From the NCBI GenBank assembly GCA_907163375.1, contig CAJQUW010007443.1, positions 16,705 to 80,704 on the forward strand: 64,000 bases of DNA, in the 5' to 3' direction. Position numbers and translations under genes: made by a program. Shown here piece after piece: positions 48,650 to 59,766 of the stretch; position 1 is the first letter of the stretch; the number at the start of each line of letters is the position of its first letter. This DNA is from Prostheceraeus crozeri (taxonomy: Eukaryota; Platyhelminthes; Polycladida; Euryleptidae). The notes under the pieces were generated by a model that saw only the letters and a list, made by a program, of their open reading frames with translations, was not told where the DNA came from and made no database searches.

Positions 48650-49317
48650 TGGAATCCAAGAAAATTGAGAACTACCGCATTGCTGTCCAGATGCAAAAGG
48701 CCACCATCGAGCAATGTAAGTATTTGTAACAAGGTTGACTCTATTACTAACATCATTAGGGTAGACATCCTCATTAAAATCAAGAGCCCCTCCCTTATTT
48801 TGTTCATGTTTAAACCGAATCAAAATTTTACCTCTGCTTTTCTTTGCTGCCATTCTTTTTCAGTGCATGAATGTATTCGTAATGAGGAACCCGTCCCCCC
48901 CAAAGGAACAATAGGGGAAGCCTATGAGCGGCTTGGCAAGTGTAAGTATCTTTAACATCTCATGTTTAGGCTGTTTCAGATCCTCTGCATCATCCTTGTC
49001 TCATTATCTAATCTCTCTTTCCTCTCTACATATTTGGCCAAGATGAAGAAGTGGGAAGAAGCTGCGAGGCGGAGATTCGAAGCCGAATTTCCGGCCCTAC
49101 CTTCCCACCCGGCTACCTCCGCCTAAGGTGCGACCCCTCTCTCGGGCATCATCATCGCCCCACCTCCACCGCCTGCTCCGCTCCCTGTACCCGTCCCTGC
49201 ATCCCGTCACCACGTCCCTCCGACAGCGAAGCCCAGGACTCTTCCACCCTCGGCGCGCGTCCCGCTCCTGCCTCCTCCGCGTCCATCGGTGTTGCCGGAG
49301 TTACAGTCCTTAGATGG
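48650..49317 (+). pseudogene. Polinton C small 5' exons of the POLB transcript
   Basis: Short open segments bounded by good splice signals: donor CAAT|GTAAGT at about 48717, acceptor TTTTTCAG at about 48863, donor AAGT|GTAAGT at about 48940, and a donor GATG|GTAAGT at about 49318 facing the acceptor CTCAACAG at about 49407. The third segment is Pro-rich. It suggests a multi-exon start for the POLB gene, as also hinted in Polinton B. Decayed. Confidence 0.5.
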
Positions 49318-49407
49318 TAAGTATCCGTGATTGAGAAAAGGGGGATAAGACTTCAAACTTAAAGTTGTGATCATGTTACTAATCTCTTTTCTCTTTTTCT
49401 CAACAGA

Positions 49408-52400
49408 TCTGGCGGCCTACCTCCTGAACGGCGACGTTCCCTCCCGTCCCATCGTCATCCCAGCTTCGTCATCACCACCTGCAGCGGCCGAACTCCCTCT
49501 CCTCTCCGTTCAGTCGGTGGAGAGATTGCTGGAGGAACAGGAATTGGAGATAGTGGGAGAGGATAGGGAGATTGAAGTCGAAGAAGAGAAGGACTTTCGA
49601 TGCCAGCGGTGTGACAGGGTCTTCGCCTCAGCCTTCAACTTGAGACGTCACACCGCTGGCAGTGCCTGCAGGGGAGGAAAGCGCCGACCGATCCCTCAAC
49701 GAACCAAATGTGAAGGTTGTGGACGCACGTCCTACAACAACACCAACTTGCGAGTCCACATCGAAGGCGGTTCCTGTGGCAGTGTGAGGCAACCACCAAC
49801 GTCATCAGGTAGGAAGCATCCTTCATCGCACGTCGGCTTTTCCTGTTCTTCGTGTCAGAAGACCTTTCCTACAGAGTTTGTTCTTTCTTCGCACACACTC
49901 TGTCACACTCATCCCACTGAGCTTTACACTGACAACAACGTCACTCTAAGGCTGAGCAAGTTTTTCCTTGAGAGGCTCGTTCGAGACTATGAGTTAGAGC
50001 GCTGAAGTTGTGCAAGATATTCATCCTTTCTTGATGAATAATATAGGCTTGATTCATCAAATGTTGGCGAGCGTAGATAGATTTTTACTCAAAGGCATGT
50101 TCTATCTCACTGCTCGTTTCAATAAGGTAGACAGTAGCACGGGAGAAGTAGAGTCCACTGTGACCATTAGGATAGCCTCCTGTGCTGCTGATCTCATAGG
50201 TGATGTAAACGAGTGGATAGAGAGACATGCGACCTATCTCGTCAGCAACTTAAATAAATTTAATGAAAGAGACAGCGGTCTGGTCTTTGATGGGATAGAG
50301 AAAGTAGACATTAGAAACAATCTTCTAGAAAATTTGCAAGGGAGCGGTTGTTTCACCCTCCCCAAAGCACTGGCTGACAAAAAGGCTGTCATCAATGTAG
50401 AGTGTCAGTCCCAGTGTTTCAAGTATGCCGTCCTCTCCATTCTTCACTATAATGATATAGGTATAAATCGTGAACGAATCACTAAATATCGTGAATGGGA
50501 GGATGAGCCTAAGTTTGACGGGTTAGATGTCAACACATTAGATTTTAAAGGCATCGCCCAATTTAAAAAAAACTCAATAACATTAAGATCGTCGTCCATC
50601 TCTGGGAAAAAGGTCTGAAGGGCGTTAGGTATAACAACCGCCAAAGTAACTTCGACCGGGTTGTCAATCTATAGCGACAACCACCCAGAATGGCATTATT
50701 GTGGCATTCCTAAAATTTCAAAGTTGTATCGCCACCAACAAAGTAGTGACAACAAACATCATTATTGTGATCGCTGCACACGGCGCTTTAGGTCAAAACC
50801 ATTTTTTGAACAGCATTACGAGTGGTGCTCTCAGGGTAAACTTCAAATGGAAGTCATGCCCAAAGATAAATTGTATAGGTATGAGGAAAACGGCAATGAG
50901 CTCAGTCCCATATGTACCATCTATGCGGACATTGAATGTTACATTGAACAAGAAGACCTAAGTCGTTAGCCAGCAGTCATTGCCTGTTATGAAGTTTGGC
51001 ATCCATATTATAGGAACCAAAATAAAATGCATGTGTGGCAAGGCGAGGAGTGCGTTGAAAACTTCCTCAACTTTTTAGATAGGAAAGCCCGTTTTCATCA
51101 ACGGTATGAAACGGAGCTGACTAAGAAACCCATGTGCTTCACAGAAGCCGATAAACACAAATTTGATAGGACCACGGAATGGCCCCGCTCTCTGTTCAGC
51201 CTTTGATGATCAGCAACATAAGAAAGTGAGGGACCATTGCCATCTCAGTGGTAAATTTAGGTCTGCCTTATGCAGTAAATGTAATATGAAACTTAGGCTC
51301 AAACGGCGAACGCTCCCCGTCATCTTTCATAACTTTAAATGTTATGATGCTCACATCATCATTCGCCATGGATTCGGTAAAATGAAATCCTGGTCATCCA
51401 AAGTGATTGCACAAAGCAAGGAAAAATTTATGTGCATCACTGCCAAAGTACAAGTCGATAAGACGAAGGAGGGGAAGCCTGTCTTCTATGACATAAAGTT
51501 TCTAGATAGTTTTCAATTTATGTCTTCTTCCTTAGCCGCGTTGGCTAATAATTTAGAAACACTTCCCCTCACTCAACATTTAAAGGAAGACTATCCCAAC
51601 ATAAGTGACAGTCTGATGCGACGGAAGGGGTGTCTCCTTATAGTTATTTTAGTTCAATGGACACATTGAAAGAAACATCCCTTCCGTCCATCGATAAATT
51701 TAAAAATGATTTGACGGGTGAGGACTGTTCGCAGGATGACTATAGGCATGCAGAGCAAGCATGGTTAGAATTTAGGTGTCGCACGTTTGGTGACTACATG
51801 CTTGCCTACTCAAAATTAGACGTATATCTGTTGGCTGACGTATTTGAGACTTTTAGGAAAGTCACATTAGAACAGGACGCCTTAGACCCCGTCCATTTTG
51901 TTAGTCTGCCGGGTCTGTCCTATCAGTCAGCCTTCAAGATGACGAAAGAGAGCATACATTTACTGCAAGATGCAGAAATGTACACGTTATTTGAACGTGG
52001 TATTAGGGGTGGCTTAACATTTGTCAACAGCACCCAAGACATAGGATCGACCACGCATTTAATGTACATAGACCAAAATAATTTATATGGGAGTGCATTA
52101 TCCAAGCCTTTGCCACAGTCTGACTTCCAATGGGTAGAGCCCCATGACATTGAACACTTCTCCAATCCAGCACACATCATGGCACTGGGAGATGAGGCCG
52201 ATATAGGTTATTTATTTGAAGTCGACCTCATCTATCCAGAATGTATTAAGAATAGGACAGCGCATGGACTATCGTATCGTGACTGATACGGAAATGAGTA
52301 TCAAGTTATGCCGCTCACCGTTGTTTTGTCACCATGATGTCATTTCCGAAGACATCACTGGTTTTAAAATGTTAAAATCCAAAGTATAACTTTGCAAGCC

Positions 52401-53042
52401 CATTTATGTCGGTCAAGCTGTCTTGGATCACTCCAAGTTAGAAATGTACAAGTTGTTTTACCACACTTTTAAAACATTCCCATTGATCCAGCATGTGGAA
52501 TTAGTAGGAGGCAATGCAGACAGTTTCTTCCTAGCTTTGACAACCACTAGCCAAGTCAAGCAGGAAGACATTTTAAAATATTTAGCACCCAAGTTTGATA
52601 GTTCCAACTATCCCACTGACCATCCGCTTTACTCTACCTCAAATAAAGCGAAGCTTGGCTGCTTCAAGGATGAGTGTGCCGGCAAACAGATAGAGGAGAT
52701 GATCTTGCTTCGTCCCAAGATGTACTCCATGAAGCTAAAATCCTCAGAACTTTCTATTAAACGGGCGAAAGGCATCTTGAAGTCAATCGTTAGAAAAATG
52801 ACACATAGGGACTATCAAAATGCCTTAGATTCACTTAAAATTAGAAAGTAGAAATGACCATTTTAAAATCAAAGTCGCATCAAGTCAGAACAACGACGTT
52901 TAGGAAACGAGGTCTCTCAGCCTGGGAGGACAAGCGATGCTGGATGAGTCCTAACCACTCATTACCGTACGGCCATCCAGACACTCATCTACCTCCACCC
53001 AAGAGACAGAAACTTTCTTCTCCTCCGTCCGGCGATGTCTGA
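49408..53042 (+). pseudogene. POLB: Polinton C protein-primed DNA polymerase B, heavily broken
   Basis: Homolog of 26495-30314, diverged but alignable throughout. N-terminal C2H2-like fingers (CQRCDRVFASAFNLRRH, CEGCGRTSYNNTNLRVH, CSSCQKTFPTEFVLSSH), ExoI YADIECY, the NFKCYDAH block, YSKLDVYLLADV, the motif A region DQNNLYGSALSKPLP and the motif C region GGNADSFF can be read. It has roughly eight breaks, so it is an old, dead copy. Confidence 0.88.
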
Positions 53043-53950
53043 TGATGAATGCTTCCTCTCTGTTGTGGTTGATGTTTTGCTTTTTCACTCAATGGCGTTT
53101 TCTATGAGGCGTTGTGAGTGAATGCCTTGTACCATGCGTCCAACTCCTGATCACTTCATATCATGACTTGCATATCAACTGGTTTTCCTGACTTTGTTTT
53201 CTCCCTGCACATGAGTGACTTTGTTTTCTCCGGTGATGTGAGCCATAAAAACTTTGTTTTCTGCTACCATCAGTATTAACTATGTGTGACTGTGATGAAA
53301 TGTCTTTCATTCAATAACATATCATGTACAGAATGTCTCGTTTTTCTTTTGACATAAAGATGGGATTCTTACTCAATAGACAGAAGTAAAAGTTTTGATC
53401 ATTTTGTAAGATGGATAGGGTTAGAAATAAAGTTGAGGTTTGTTAAGTTAGAAATAAAGTTGATGATTCCAAAGTTAGAAATAAAGTTGCTGATTGTAAA
53501 GTTTGTAAGATAGGTAAAGTATAAAATGAAGTCATAAGTATTTCACTGTTTGTAAAGTTAGAAATAAAGTTGACGTTTGTAACGTTTGTAAGATAGGTGA
53601 AGTATAAAATAAAGTCATAAGTATTTCACTGTTTGTAAAGTATAAAATAAAGTCAAAACCATGTTAGAGTTTGTAAGGTATCATACTCACCAACGAATGT
53701 AACATCATGACAATTTCTTCGGCTTAGGAAACATCAACCACTTTGCTGACTCATGTATATGAATAGCTCTGACTCATGAAGTGGTAAAGCACCAGTCAGC
53801 TAGATAAGAATCTAATCAGTCTTGTTCAACCTTTTCATCGACGCGTGTGTGGGCATCATTTCATGTCTATAAATAGCTCTGATTCATTCAAAACGCATCA
53901 TGTGATTAACACGATTCTATTAACTGTGACTCATAATGATAACGCATTAT
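53043..53950. repeat. Convergent 3' region with AATAAA-rich tandem repeats
   Basis: 53415-53675 holds short imperfect tandem repeats (AGAAATAAAGTTGA and TATAAAATAAAGTC types) with six AATAAA hexamers on the plus strand, just after the POLB end. 53100-53280 has a three-fold GACTTTGTTTTCTC-type repeat. No gene seen. Confidence 0.65.
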
Positions 53951-54377
53951 AGATTTAACAATGTCAGCTACTTTACTGATATCACGTAAACCAGTCATGA
54001 TACAATATCCGTTGTAAAACACTGCAATATGTACTTGATGCCACTTCCGAATCAAAGCAGCAGGAAAGAGTTCAGTTTCATAAAATATACATTATTACTG
54101 GTTTTGATGTTGGCCAGATTCACTAGCATCTTCAATTGAACAGACACTACTATATTCTTCAATGTCAGGGGACTGAGGCGTAGATGCCTCCTAGGACTTG
54201 GATTTTGCCGCAGCGAAAGATTTGAAGATTTCGACCGTTGCTCATGCGAATGACCAACATTTGTGGACGACCGCGATGATAGACTGAATCGGGAAGATGG
54301 GTATGCAACTGTTCTAAATCGATGTCTCTTCTGAGATTCATTTCGCGCATGGCGTTGATGATGCGGATGGGGAGCAT
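53950..54377 (-). pseudogene. Polinton C TBP-like gene, broken
   Basis: A minus-strand homolog of 22074-22619. The first-repeat part (54165-54377) reads IRIINAMREMN, DIDLEQLHTHLPDSVYHRGR, VIRMSNGRNLQIF and GKIQVLGG, clearly the same protein. Second-repeat features (ELFPAALIRKWHQVHIAVF and an ITGL-type strand) are visible further along, toward 53950. About two breaks. Its presence in a subfamily far from A/B shows the gene is an old Polinton component here. Confidence 0.75.
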
Positions 54378-54666
54378 GACTCACAAATGACATGAGGGTT
54401 GAGTGAACTTCCCTTTTATACTGTTCCCATGAGGGTTTTGGAATCACAATGTAGCAGTGATCATTATGTAGAATCATCTCTTGAATGCGAATAAATACAA
54501 TACCGTCTCCTACGTTAATGACAGGGCAAGAGTTGGATAGGATTGCGCGATGTAACCTTCGTAGTTGAAAGCGTTCTAGAGTTATCTGAAGTTGACGTTT
54601 TGTATCATGAAATGTAACACACTGACTTTTCCATGATACATAGAGGCATGCTGATAATTTCCACAT
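54052..54666 (-). CDS. Polinton C PC4/p15-like ORF overlapping the TBP-like gene
   Basis: 204 codons. The first 100 resemble 22291-22941: WKLSACLYVSWKSQCVTFHD (compare PC4 VxDFKGKVLIDI), RQLQITLERFQLRRLHRAIL and the shared SWEQYKREVHSTLMSFV block. The His/Ser/Arg-rich tail overlaps the TBP-like frame, as in Polinton B. One domain copy only, against two in B. PC4 assignment is by eye. Confidence 0.55.
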   Translation of the reverse strand: MWKLSACLYVSWKSQCVTFHDTKRQLQITLERFQLRRLHRAILSNSCPVINVGDGIVFIRIQEMILHNDHCYIVIPKPSWEQYKREVHSTLMSFVSHAPHPHHQRHARNESQKRHRFRTVAYPSSRFSLSSRSSTNVGHSHEQRSKSSNLSLRQNPSPRRHLRLSPLTLKNIVVSVQLKMLVNLANIKTSNNVYFMKLNSFLLL

Positions 54667-54822
54667 GATTTAAACCTGAGTGAAAAATGGTATGCCTAAG
54701 AAAGAAGGAGAGAGTCATGTTCATGTGTGGCATGGTGAGTGTATATTTTCTTTCTTGATACGGTGGCCGTTAGGCCGTGGTCTCATAAAGACCGATGGTG
54801 CGTTCTCAGTGTGTGGAGAGTG

Positions 54823-55227
54823 TTACTGTAGTTGATCATCATCAACATGGACATCATTTTTAAAGGTTATGGAGACAAGATGGGGATTCAACGTAAACAA
54901 CCTTCCATCCCTGCGCGGACCCATGTAGATGGTTTGAATTTTAATTTCGAAGGAGTAGAATCCTTTTCCCAAAATGGGGAGAGGTTTGCAATTGAGTAAG
55001 TCGAATTCGCTGCCCTCCTTTTCATGGATGATGAGACAGTGTCTATCCATATGAACATACATGCGTCGTCTTTCCATGATGGGAACTTGTGACCACTTCC
55101 CATTGTGTCGAACAATTTCTTTGGGAATGGTGAGATTTTCTTTCAGGAATGTTTCAAGAGTATTGAATTGTAACCGTGTCCAATAGTCTAACGGCACACA
55201 CACGGCCAGTCCATACTTTGTTGACAT
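54823..55227 (-). CDS. Polinton C gene X homolog
   Basis: 134 aa, aligning with residues about 60-205 of gene X in A/B: YGLAVCVPLDYWTRLQFNTLE against YGDYILIPVSPYIRHQLDIIE, then a shared IP...W...P spacing, and GKGFYSFEIKIQTIYMGPRRD against GEGTWDILFKVNGLYYGRHKD. It lies second from the right end, matching gene X's position near the left end of B. Function unknown. Confidence 0.65.
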   Translation of the reverse strand: MSTKYGLAVCVPLDYWTRLQFNTLETFLKENLTIPKEIVRHNGKWSQVPIMERRRMYVHMDRHCLIIHEKEGSEFDLLNCKPLPILGKGFYSFEIKIQTIYMGPRRDGRLFTLNPHLVSITFKNDVHVDDDQLQ

Positions 55228-55241
55228 AACCTTTAGATAAT

Positions 55242-55457
55242 CTATCCGATGACTTGGAGTTTTATGGTCACGGCTTCTCCATGATGAGTTATCTTTTGAT
55301 TGAAAGCATTTTTACCCGATTCTAAAGTAAGGGAGTTCAGTGTACCCAGTGCGACAGCAGAGGAGTTGATAACTTCGAGCAACTGCATGGTTAGCGCAAG
55401 GACGGAAATGATTGCCATGAGCTCAGTCGTCCGTTTCATAACCGGACCTAGCTCCAA
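55242..55457 (-). CDS. Polinton C small membrane-type ORF
   Basis: 71 aa with a hydrophobic segment (LMAIISVLALTMQLLEVI, about 13-30). It is preceded on the minus strand by CCAAT-like and TATA elements (TATAAATAGG at 55552-55561). Its position corresponds to the first exon region of gene X in B, so it may instead be a leader of that transcript. No homolog seen. Tentative. Confidence 0.4.
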   Translation of the reverse strand: MELGPVMKRTTELMAIISVLALTMQLLEVINSSAVALGTLNSLTLESGKNAFNQKITHHGEAVTIKLQVIG

Positions 55458-55551
55458 TCACGTGCGTTTCCCTTTTCACGTTTTCCCTGTCTTTGTTGCG
55501 TGACAAAGAGCTATCGCATGTGAACTTTTGACTGCGTGGATGGAAACCTTT

Positions 55552-55561
55552 CCTATTTATA
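55552..55561 (-). promoter_or_regulatory. TATA box near the right end of Polinton C
   Basis: TATAAATAGG on the minus strand, about 95 bases upstream of the ORF start at 55457, with ATTGG/CCAAT at about 55457. This is the counterpart of the gene X promoter in A/B (9184-9191 and 14346-14353). Confidence 0.6.
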
Positions 55562-55584
55562 CGCAAAGTCATTCTAGTCCTCAC

Positions 55585-55760
55585 AAGGACTTTAGTGACA
55601 CACCCCTTCTAGCGAACAAAGACGCATTCATTTATCTAACAAAGAGCCTGATAGTAATGCACAAATCGCAATGACTCATGTTGTGTCACGCCCCTTTTCT
55701 CGAAGAAAGACGCATTCATTTATCTAACAAAGCACAATGACTCATGTTGCTCTATACACC
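55585..55760. repeat. Direct repeat of about 90 bp in Polinton C
   Basis: Two copies (about 55595-55660 and 55685-55755) share GACGCATTCATTTATCTAAC and CAATGACTCATGTTG. They lie between two minus-strand genes. No coding sign. Confidence 0.6.
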
Positions 55761-55799
55761 ATTACAAAATACTCAGTCTAAAGAAATCTATAATTGCAT

Positions 55800-56246
55800 C
55801 TACACAATGTGTCGACCATCAAACAAAGTCGTGGATGTAAACACACTCAGTTGAATCATGATATGTTTGACAACGTACACATTTCCTTCCAACGTCTCGT
55901 CTATTCTCTCCATAATTTTCTCCATATGACGACCATAAAATTGATCACTAAGAGTAATCCATTCTGTGCAATAAGATCCAAGACGAAGTGTTTTTTGCAA
56001 ATCTTTCAACTCTATATAAGCAACGAGTATACCCTTTACATCTTGAGACTGTAAACTTTCAATCAATCTTTTGAAGAGAAGAAGGCTTTCAGTTAGCACT
56101 ACTTTCACATCATTCATCTTCATTTTAAATGTAAGTTTCCAATCTTGTAAAAATCCATCGAATCCTTGTTGATCAAGTGTCAAATGACACATGTGGTTAC
56201 TTAGTGTACGATGCGCCATCATAAACGTTGTGACTATAGATTTCAC
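55800..56246 (-). CDS. Polinton C second gene Y family member
   Basis: 148 aa. It shows the family blocks CHLTLDQQGFDGFLQDWKLTF, an LLLFKRLIESLQSQDVK helix and QFYGRHMEKIMERIDE, aligning with 47548-48000 at low identity. The two members lie near opposite ends of Polinton C, which points to an old duplication. Function unknown. It looks whole. Confidence 0.65.
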   Translation of the reverse strand: MKSIVTTFMMAHRTLSNHMCHLTLDQQGFDGFLQDWKLTFKMKMNDVKVVLTESLLLFKRLIESLQSQDVKGILVAYIELKDLQKTLRLGSYCTEWITLSDQFYGRHMEKIMERIDETLEGNVYVVKHIMIQLSVFTSTTLFDGRHIV

Positions 56247-56281
56247 ATTGCTTCAATGACTTCCAATATGAATAAAACAGA

Positions 56282-57510
56282 AGAGAGACCCAAGAGTGAA
56301 GAAAATTTTCAACTTTTTCTCTCCGATTGACTTGAAACTCACCCTCTAGATGCAGAATGGCACGCTGATTCCAAATCTGGTCCCCGTTTTCCCGTCCGAG
56401 GCTTGGTTCACCGCTAGAGCCATTTTCATAGAAATTCTAACTCTGTCGTTTTTTCGCCAATGTCCCAAATTTTATATGGCGTCTCACATCTATACGAAGG
56501 CAGATAGGAACAAGCCGTGTCTTCCACTGAATTTGTCTCACTCTTAGCTTTCAAATTAGCTATCACACGACTTTCTACGATCTCTAGAACCAAAGTTGGA
56601 AGTCTCGTCCAGAGGGGGGGGGCGTCAGAACTTTTTCTCTCCGATTGAGTTGGAAAGAAGTTCCTAGACCCAAAATTGACCAGAACGTCCGAACTTGCAC
56701 TCCGTTTTCCCATCCGAGGCCTCCTTCATGTCGAAAAACGACTTTTCTCATCCCAAAACATCCAAAACCTGACTTTTTCCAACTTTGACGTTTTCCTGCC
56801 ATTATCCTCCCTAAACCCAGGAAAATAGGACCAAACTGAGCTTTCCACTGCATTTTTCTCACTCTTAGCTTTCAAATGAGCTATCACACGACTTTCTACG
56901 ATCTCTAGAACCAAAGTCTCGTCCAGAGGGGGGGGGGACGTCCTCAAGACTTTTTCTCTCCGATGTCGCTGGAAACATCCTTCCTAACCCAAAATTTCAC
57001 GTAGATTCCGAATCTGGCCTCTGTTTTCCCATCCGAGGTCTTCTTCATGCCGAAAAACGACTTTTCTCATCCCAAAACCACCAACACCCGCCTTTTTCCA
57101 ACTCTGCCGTTCCACCCCTTGCCTCTCAGGAAAACTCCTCCCTGCCTTCCTTCCCAACCCAACATTTCACGTAGATTCCGAATCTGAACTCCAATTTCAC
57201 ATCCGAACCCTCCATCATGACGATTTCCGACTTTTCTCATCCCAAAAAACCACCAAAACCCACCTTTTCTCACTTTATCCTTCCCACATTCCTACCCTTC
57301 TCCCTTCCCACCCCTTGCTGGAAAACTCCTTCCTTCCTTCCAAAGGGGGGGTAGGGAACAGTTTCCTCCTCTCGGACCCATCCTTCCATCACATCCTTGA
57401 CTTTCTCCCTCACCTTCCTTCCAGAGGGGGGGGGCTGAGTCAGCATGATGACTCATCGATGACTCATCACTGCACCGCACTGGACTTGTTTTTGGCACGG
57501 GCTTACTACT
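56282..57510 (-). repeat. Polinton C right terminal inverted repeat
   Basis: About 1.23 kb, inverted partner of 41021-42179. It contains CCAGAGGGGGGG-type runs at about 56610, 56923, 57343 and 57421, the last two next to the tip. ORFs of up to 95 codons here are repeat artefacts. Confidence 0.9.
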
Positions 57511-57516
57511 CATGTA
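57511..57516 (+). repeat. Right target-site duplication of Polinton C
   Basis: CATGTA, exact match to 41015-41020. Confidence 0.9.
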
Positions 57517-58093
57517 CGTGCTTCTTGACGTTTCTTTTGGTGTGTGAATAAGGTAGAGCTCGCTACAGCGATATCAGGAATACTGAGTCCGATCACCAAT
57601 TTGAGGAGATATAAATTGATCGATTTCCTCAGTTTACTTAGGGGTGCTATTTTTCAGTGGAGCAGCTGCAGGAACTCATTTAGTAGGGAGAGAATCTAAA
57701 TTGAGGATTACTTTCATTGACTTCATGATCACATTTGCTTTGTATAATTTTATGCTGATTTGTTGCGCTCTGAGCCTTTTGGGGAGAGCGCTATACAAAA
57801 TATACACTTGTTAAATAAACTGAATATTTGATGAAGTGAAAAAACAGTCTTTCAACGCTTGCGCATAAAGCATATTCTCAAAAAGATCAAATTGACAATA
57901 TTCCATCAAATTTGAAGAAATCAAATCCATGATTCCATATGTCGTGATAATCTGATTCATCCTTGACGAGAAATTCAAATGGTCATTAGATCAATAGTCA
58001 ATGGGTCAAAATTATTGGCTAAATTTGCTGAGTTAACAGTACACAAAATTTGAGCGAAAGAGGCAGAATAAAGTTCTCAATGCCTTGCATGAT

Positions 58094-58324
58094 TTTCACA
58101 ATTCAATGCCTCTGGCTTTCATCCCCAAAAATGGCCTGACAGTTGAGAATCGAACCCAGTCCTCGAACGGCTAATTCGGTATAAAGAACACCAAATCTAG
58201 CGAAGCACACTCCCCACGACCAGAGCACAAAGCTTTCCGCGCACATATGACGTAATCTTCCTGATACATCATCTTGAAAATATCGTTCAGACTTCGTGAA
58301 AGCCAGATGCATTGAATTGTGAAA
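58094..58324. mobile_element. Short MITE-like element
   Basis: Terminal inverted repeats of about 27 bp: TTTCACAATTCAATGC (58094...) pairs with GCATTGAATTGTGAAA at the right edge (58297-58324). Inside, read on the minus strand, GGGTTCGATTCTC resembles a tRNA B box, so the element may have swallowed or arisen from a tRNA-derived SINE. No ORF. Confidence 0.6.
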
Positions 58325-59308
58325 TCGATTCTCACAGGCTGCCCGGAAGCAGTTACTATTGCCTTTGTACGTGCCTAAATAATAATGCTATCGATGAAAT
58401 TTCCTTGCTAATCAACTTAATTTCCTTTTCAATTAAATATTCCTAGATAGTTATAAGAAAATTTTCATTCTATTTCACACACGCATTTAATAAGATTCGT
58501 ACTGCTTAATTATCGAGTTCTCATGTATCGAATAGCAATGCAACTACAGGAATAACATGCAAAAACCTGCGTTTTTAAAAATTTATCAAGCTTACTTTAG
58601 ACATCAGGAACATAATCTCCGCAAAAAATAAATCCTTTGATGTTAAATTTTCACTGTTTTCTAATATTTTTTGAGCTGCCATTCTTCTACATGTATGCCA
58701 CTTAAGGATTCGGACAAATACATGTATCTGACTACTGAGAGCATATTTCGAACAGGATATAGTAGACTCCGGCTCCATTACCTAATTTGAGACCAAGAAA
58801 GCAAGCCTAAATATATTTGACTGACAATAGATCTATACACAAAGTCTTGCTACTTGCAGTGCATGAAGTGAAAGCTTCGTTGATTTCATTTTCATTTTCG
58901 GCCGTCTGCATGCAGTAATTTAAGCTGAATTGGCCGAAAAAATCGGTCCAAGACAATCTGTGCTGAAAATTATCGCTATATTTTTCAAGGTTTCCGTATA
59001 GGATTGCGAGAGATGAAGGTGCATTCATTTTTGTGTCATCCAATAGATTATACGTGAGTGTGTTTCGCACAGGCCTACATGCTTAGTAAAGGGGATGATT
59101 ATTTTCTGAAGAGAGCAATTTATTACGGGGAAGCAATGTCTTGGGAATCATTTTCTACAAGGAAACAATGACTGGGAGAAGTTTGTGTCATGGTGTTATT
59201 TTTAATTTGCACCGGCCAGCTGAAGTTTCCAATCCGCCTACACAAGCTGAATGGCCATTATCTGGTGCGACAGCTCACTTGGGTGAGCTCAAGAAAACAT
59301 GTTTTAAG

Positions 59309-59766
59309 GTGGGAAATTGATGTAATGTTGTTGTTATTTTTTTATAAGCCAATATATTTCTACGACTAAGCGTCGTTATCATCAGGGTACATATCATAAA
59401 AAGAAACTATTCGATTACTGCAATTAATTATTTAGTCAGATCAATATTTTTTGCAATCGGTGCCATGTAACCTGGTTCTATCTGCTTAGTGACCGTGATC
59501 GGCTGGGAATCCGATCCTATATCCTTTTATTTTTATTTTTAGAAACACTCACATGCTATTGCCGTATAATCGTATAACTATGATTTCACAAAGACACATC
59601 CCAGTGCTACAAATATCTATCTTTTCATCTTCACCTTTTCAAATTTTGAGCTCATGTTGTTGAATAGTTACTTCTTATGATATGTGCCCTGATGACAACG
59701 ACGCTTAGTCGGAGAAATATATTGGCTTATAAAAAAGATAACAACAGCATTACTTCAATTTCCCAC
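59309..59766. mobile_element. Foldback element with hammerhead-like core in both arms
   Basis: Arms of about 105 bp (59309-59414 and 59657-59766) are inverted copies with about 90% identity (GTGGGAAATTGA ... TTATAAGCCAATATATTTC). Each arm, read outward, contains CTGATGA, a small hairpin CGAC-GCTTA-GTCG, and GAAA (59689-59717 on plus; 59357-59385 on minus). No ORF. Confidence 0.7.

Larger units (their letters stand above)
41021..57510 (-). mobile_element. Polinton C, older subfamily lacking the capsid/integrase block
   Basis: 16.5 kb between AGTAGTAAGC (41021-41030) and GCTTACTACT (57501-57510), with a perfect CATGTA duplication. Relative to B it is reversed: POLB points right and the gene X homolog lies at the right end. 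It keeps POLB, the TBP-like/PC4-like pair, gene X, two gene Y members and a small membrane ORF. I see no integrase, ATPase, protease or capsid gene. A DNA transposon occupies 42534-46019. Coding remains are heavily decayed, with roughly a dozen breaks, so it is clearly older than A and B. Confidence 0.92.
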
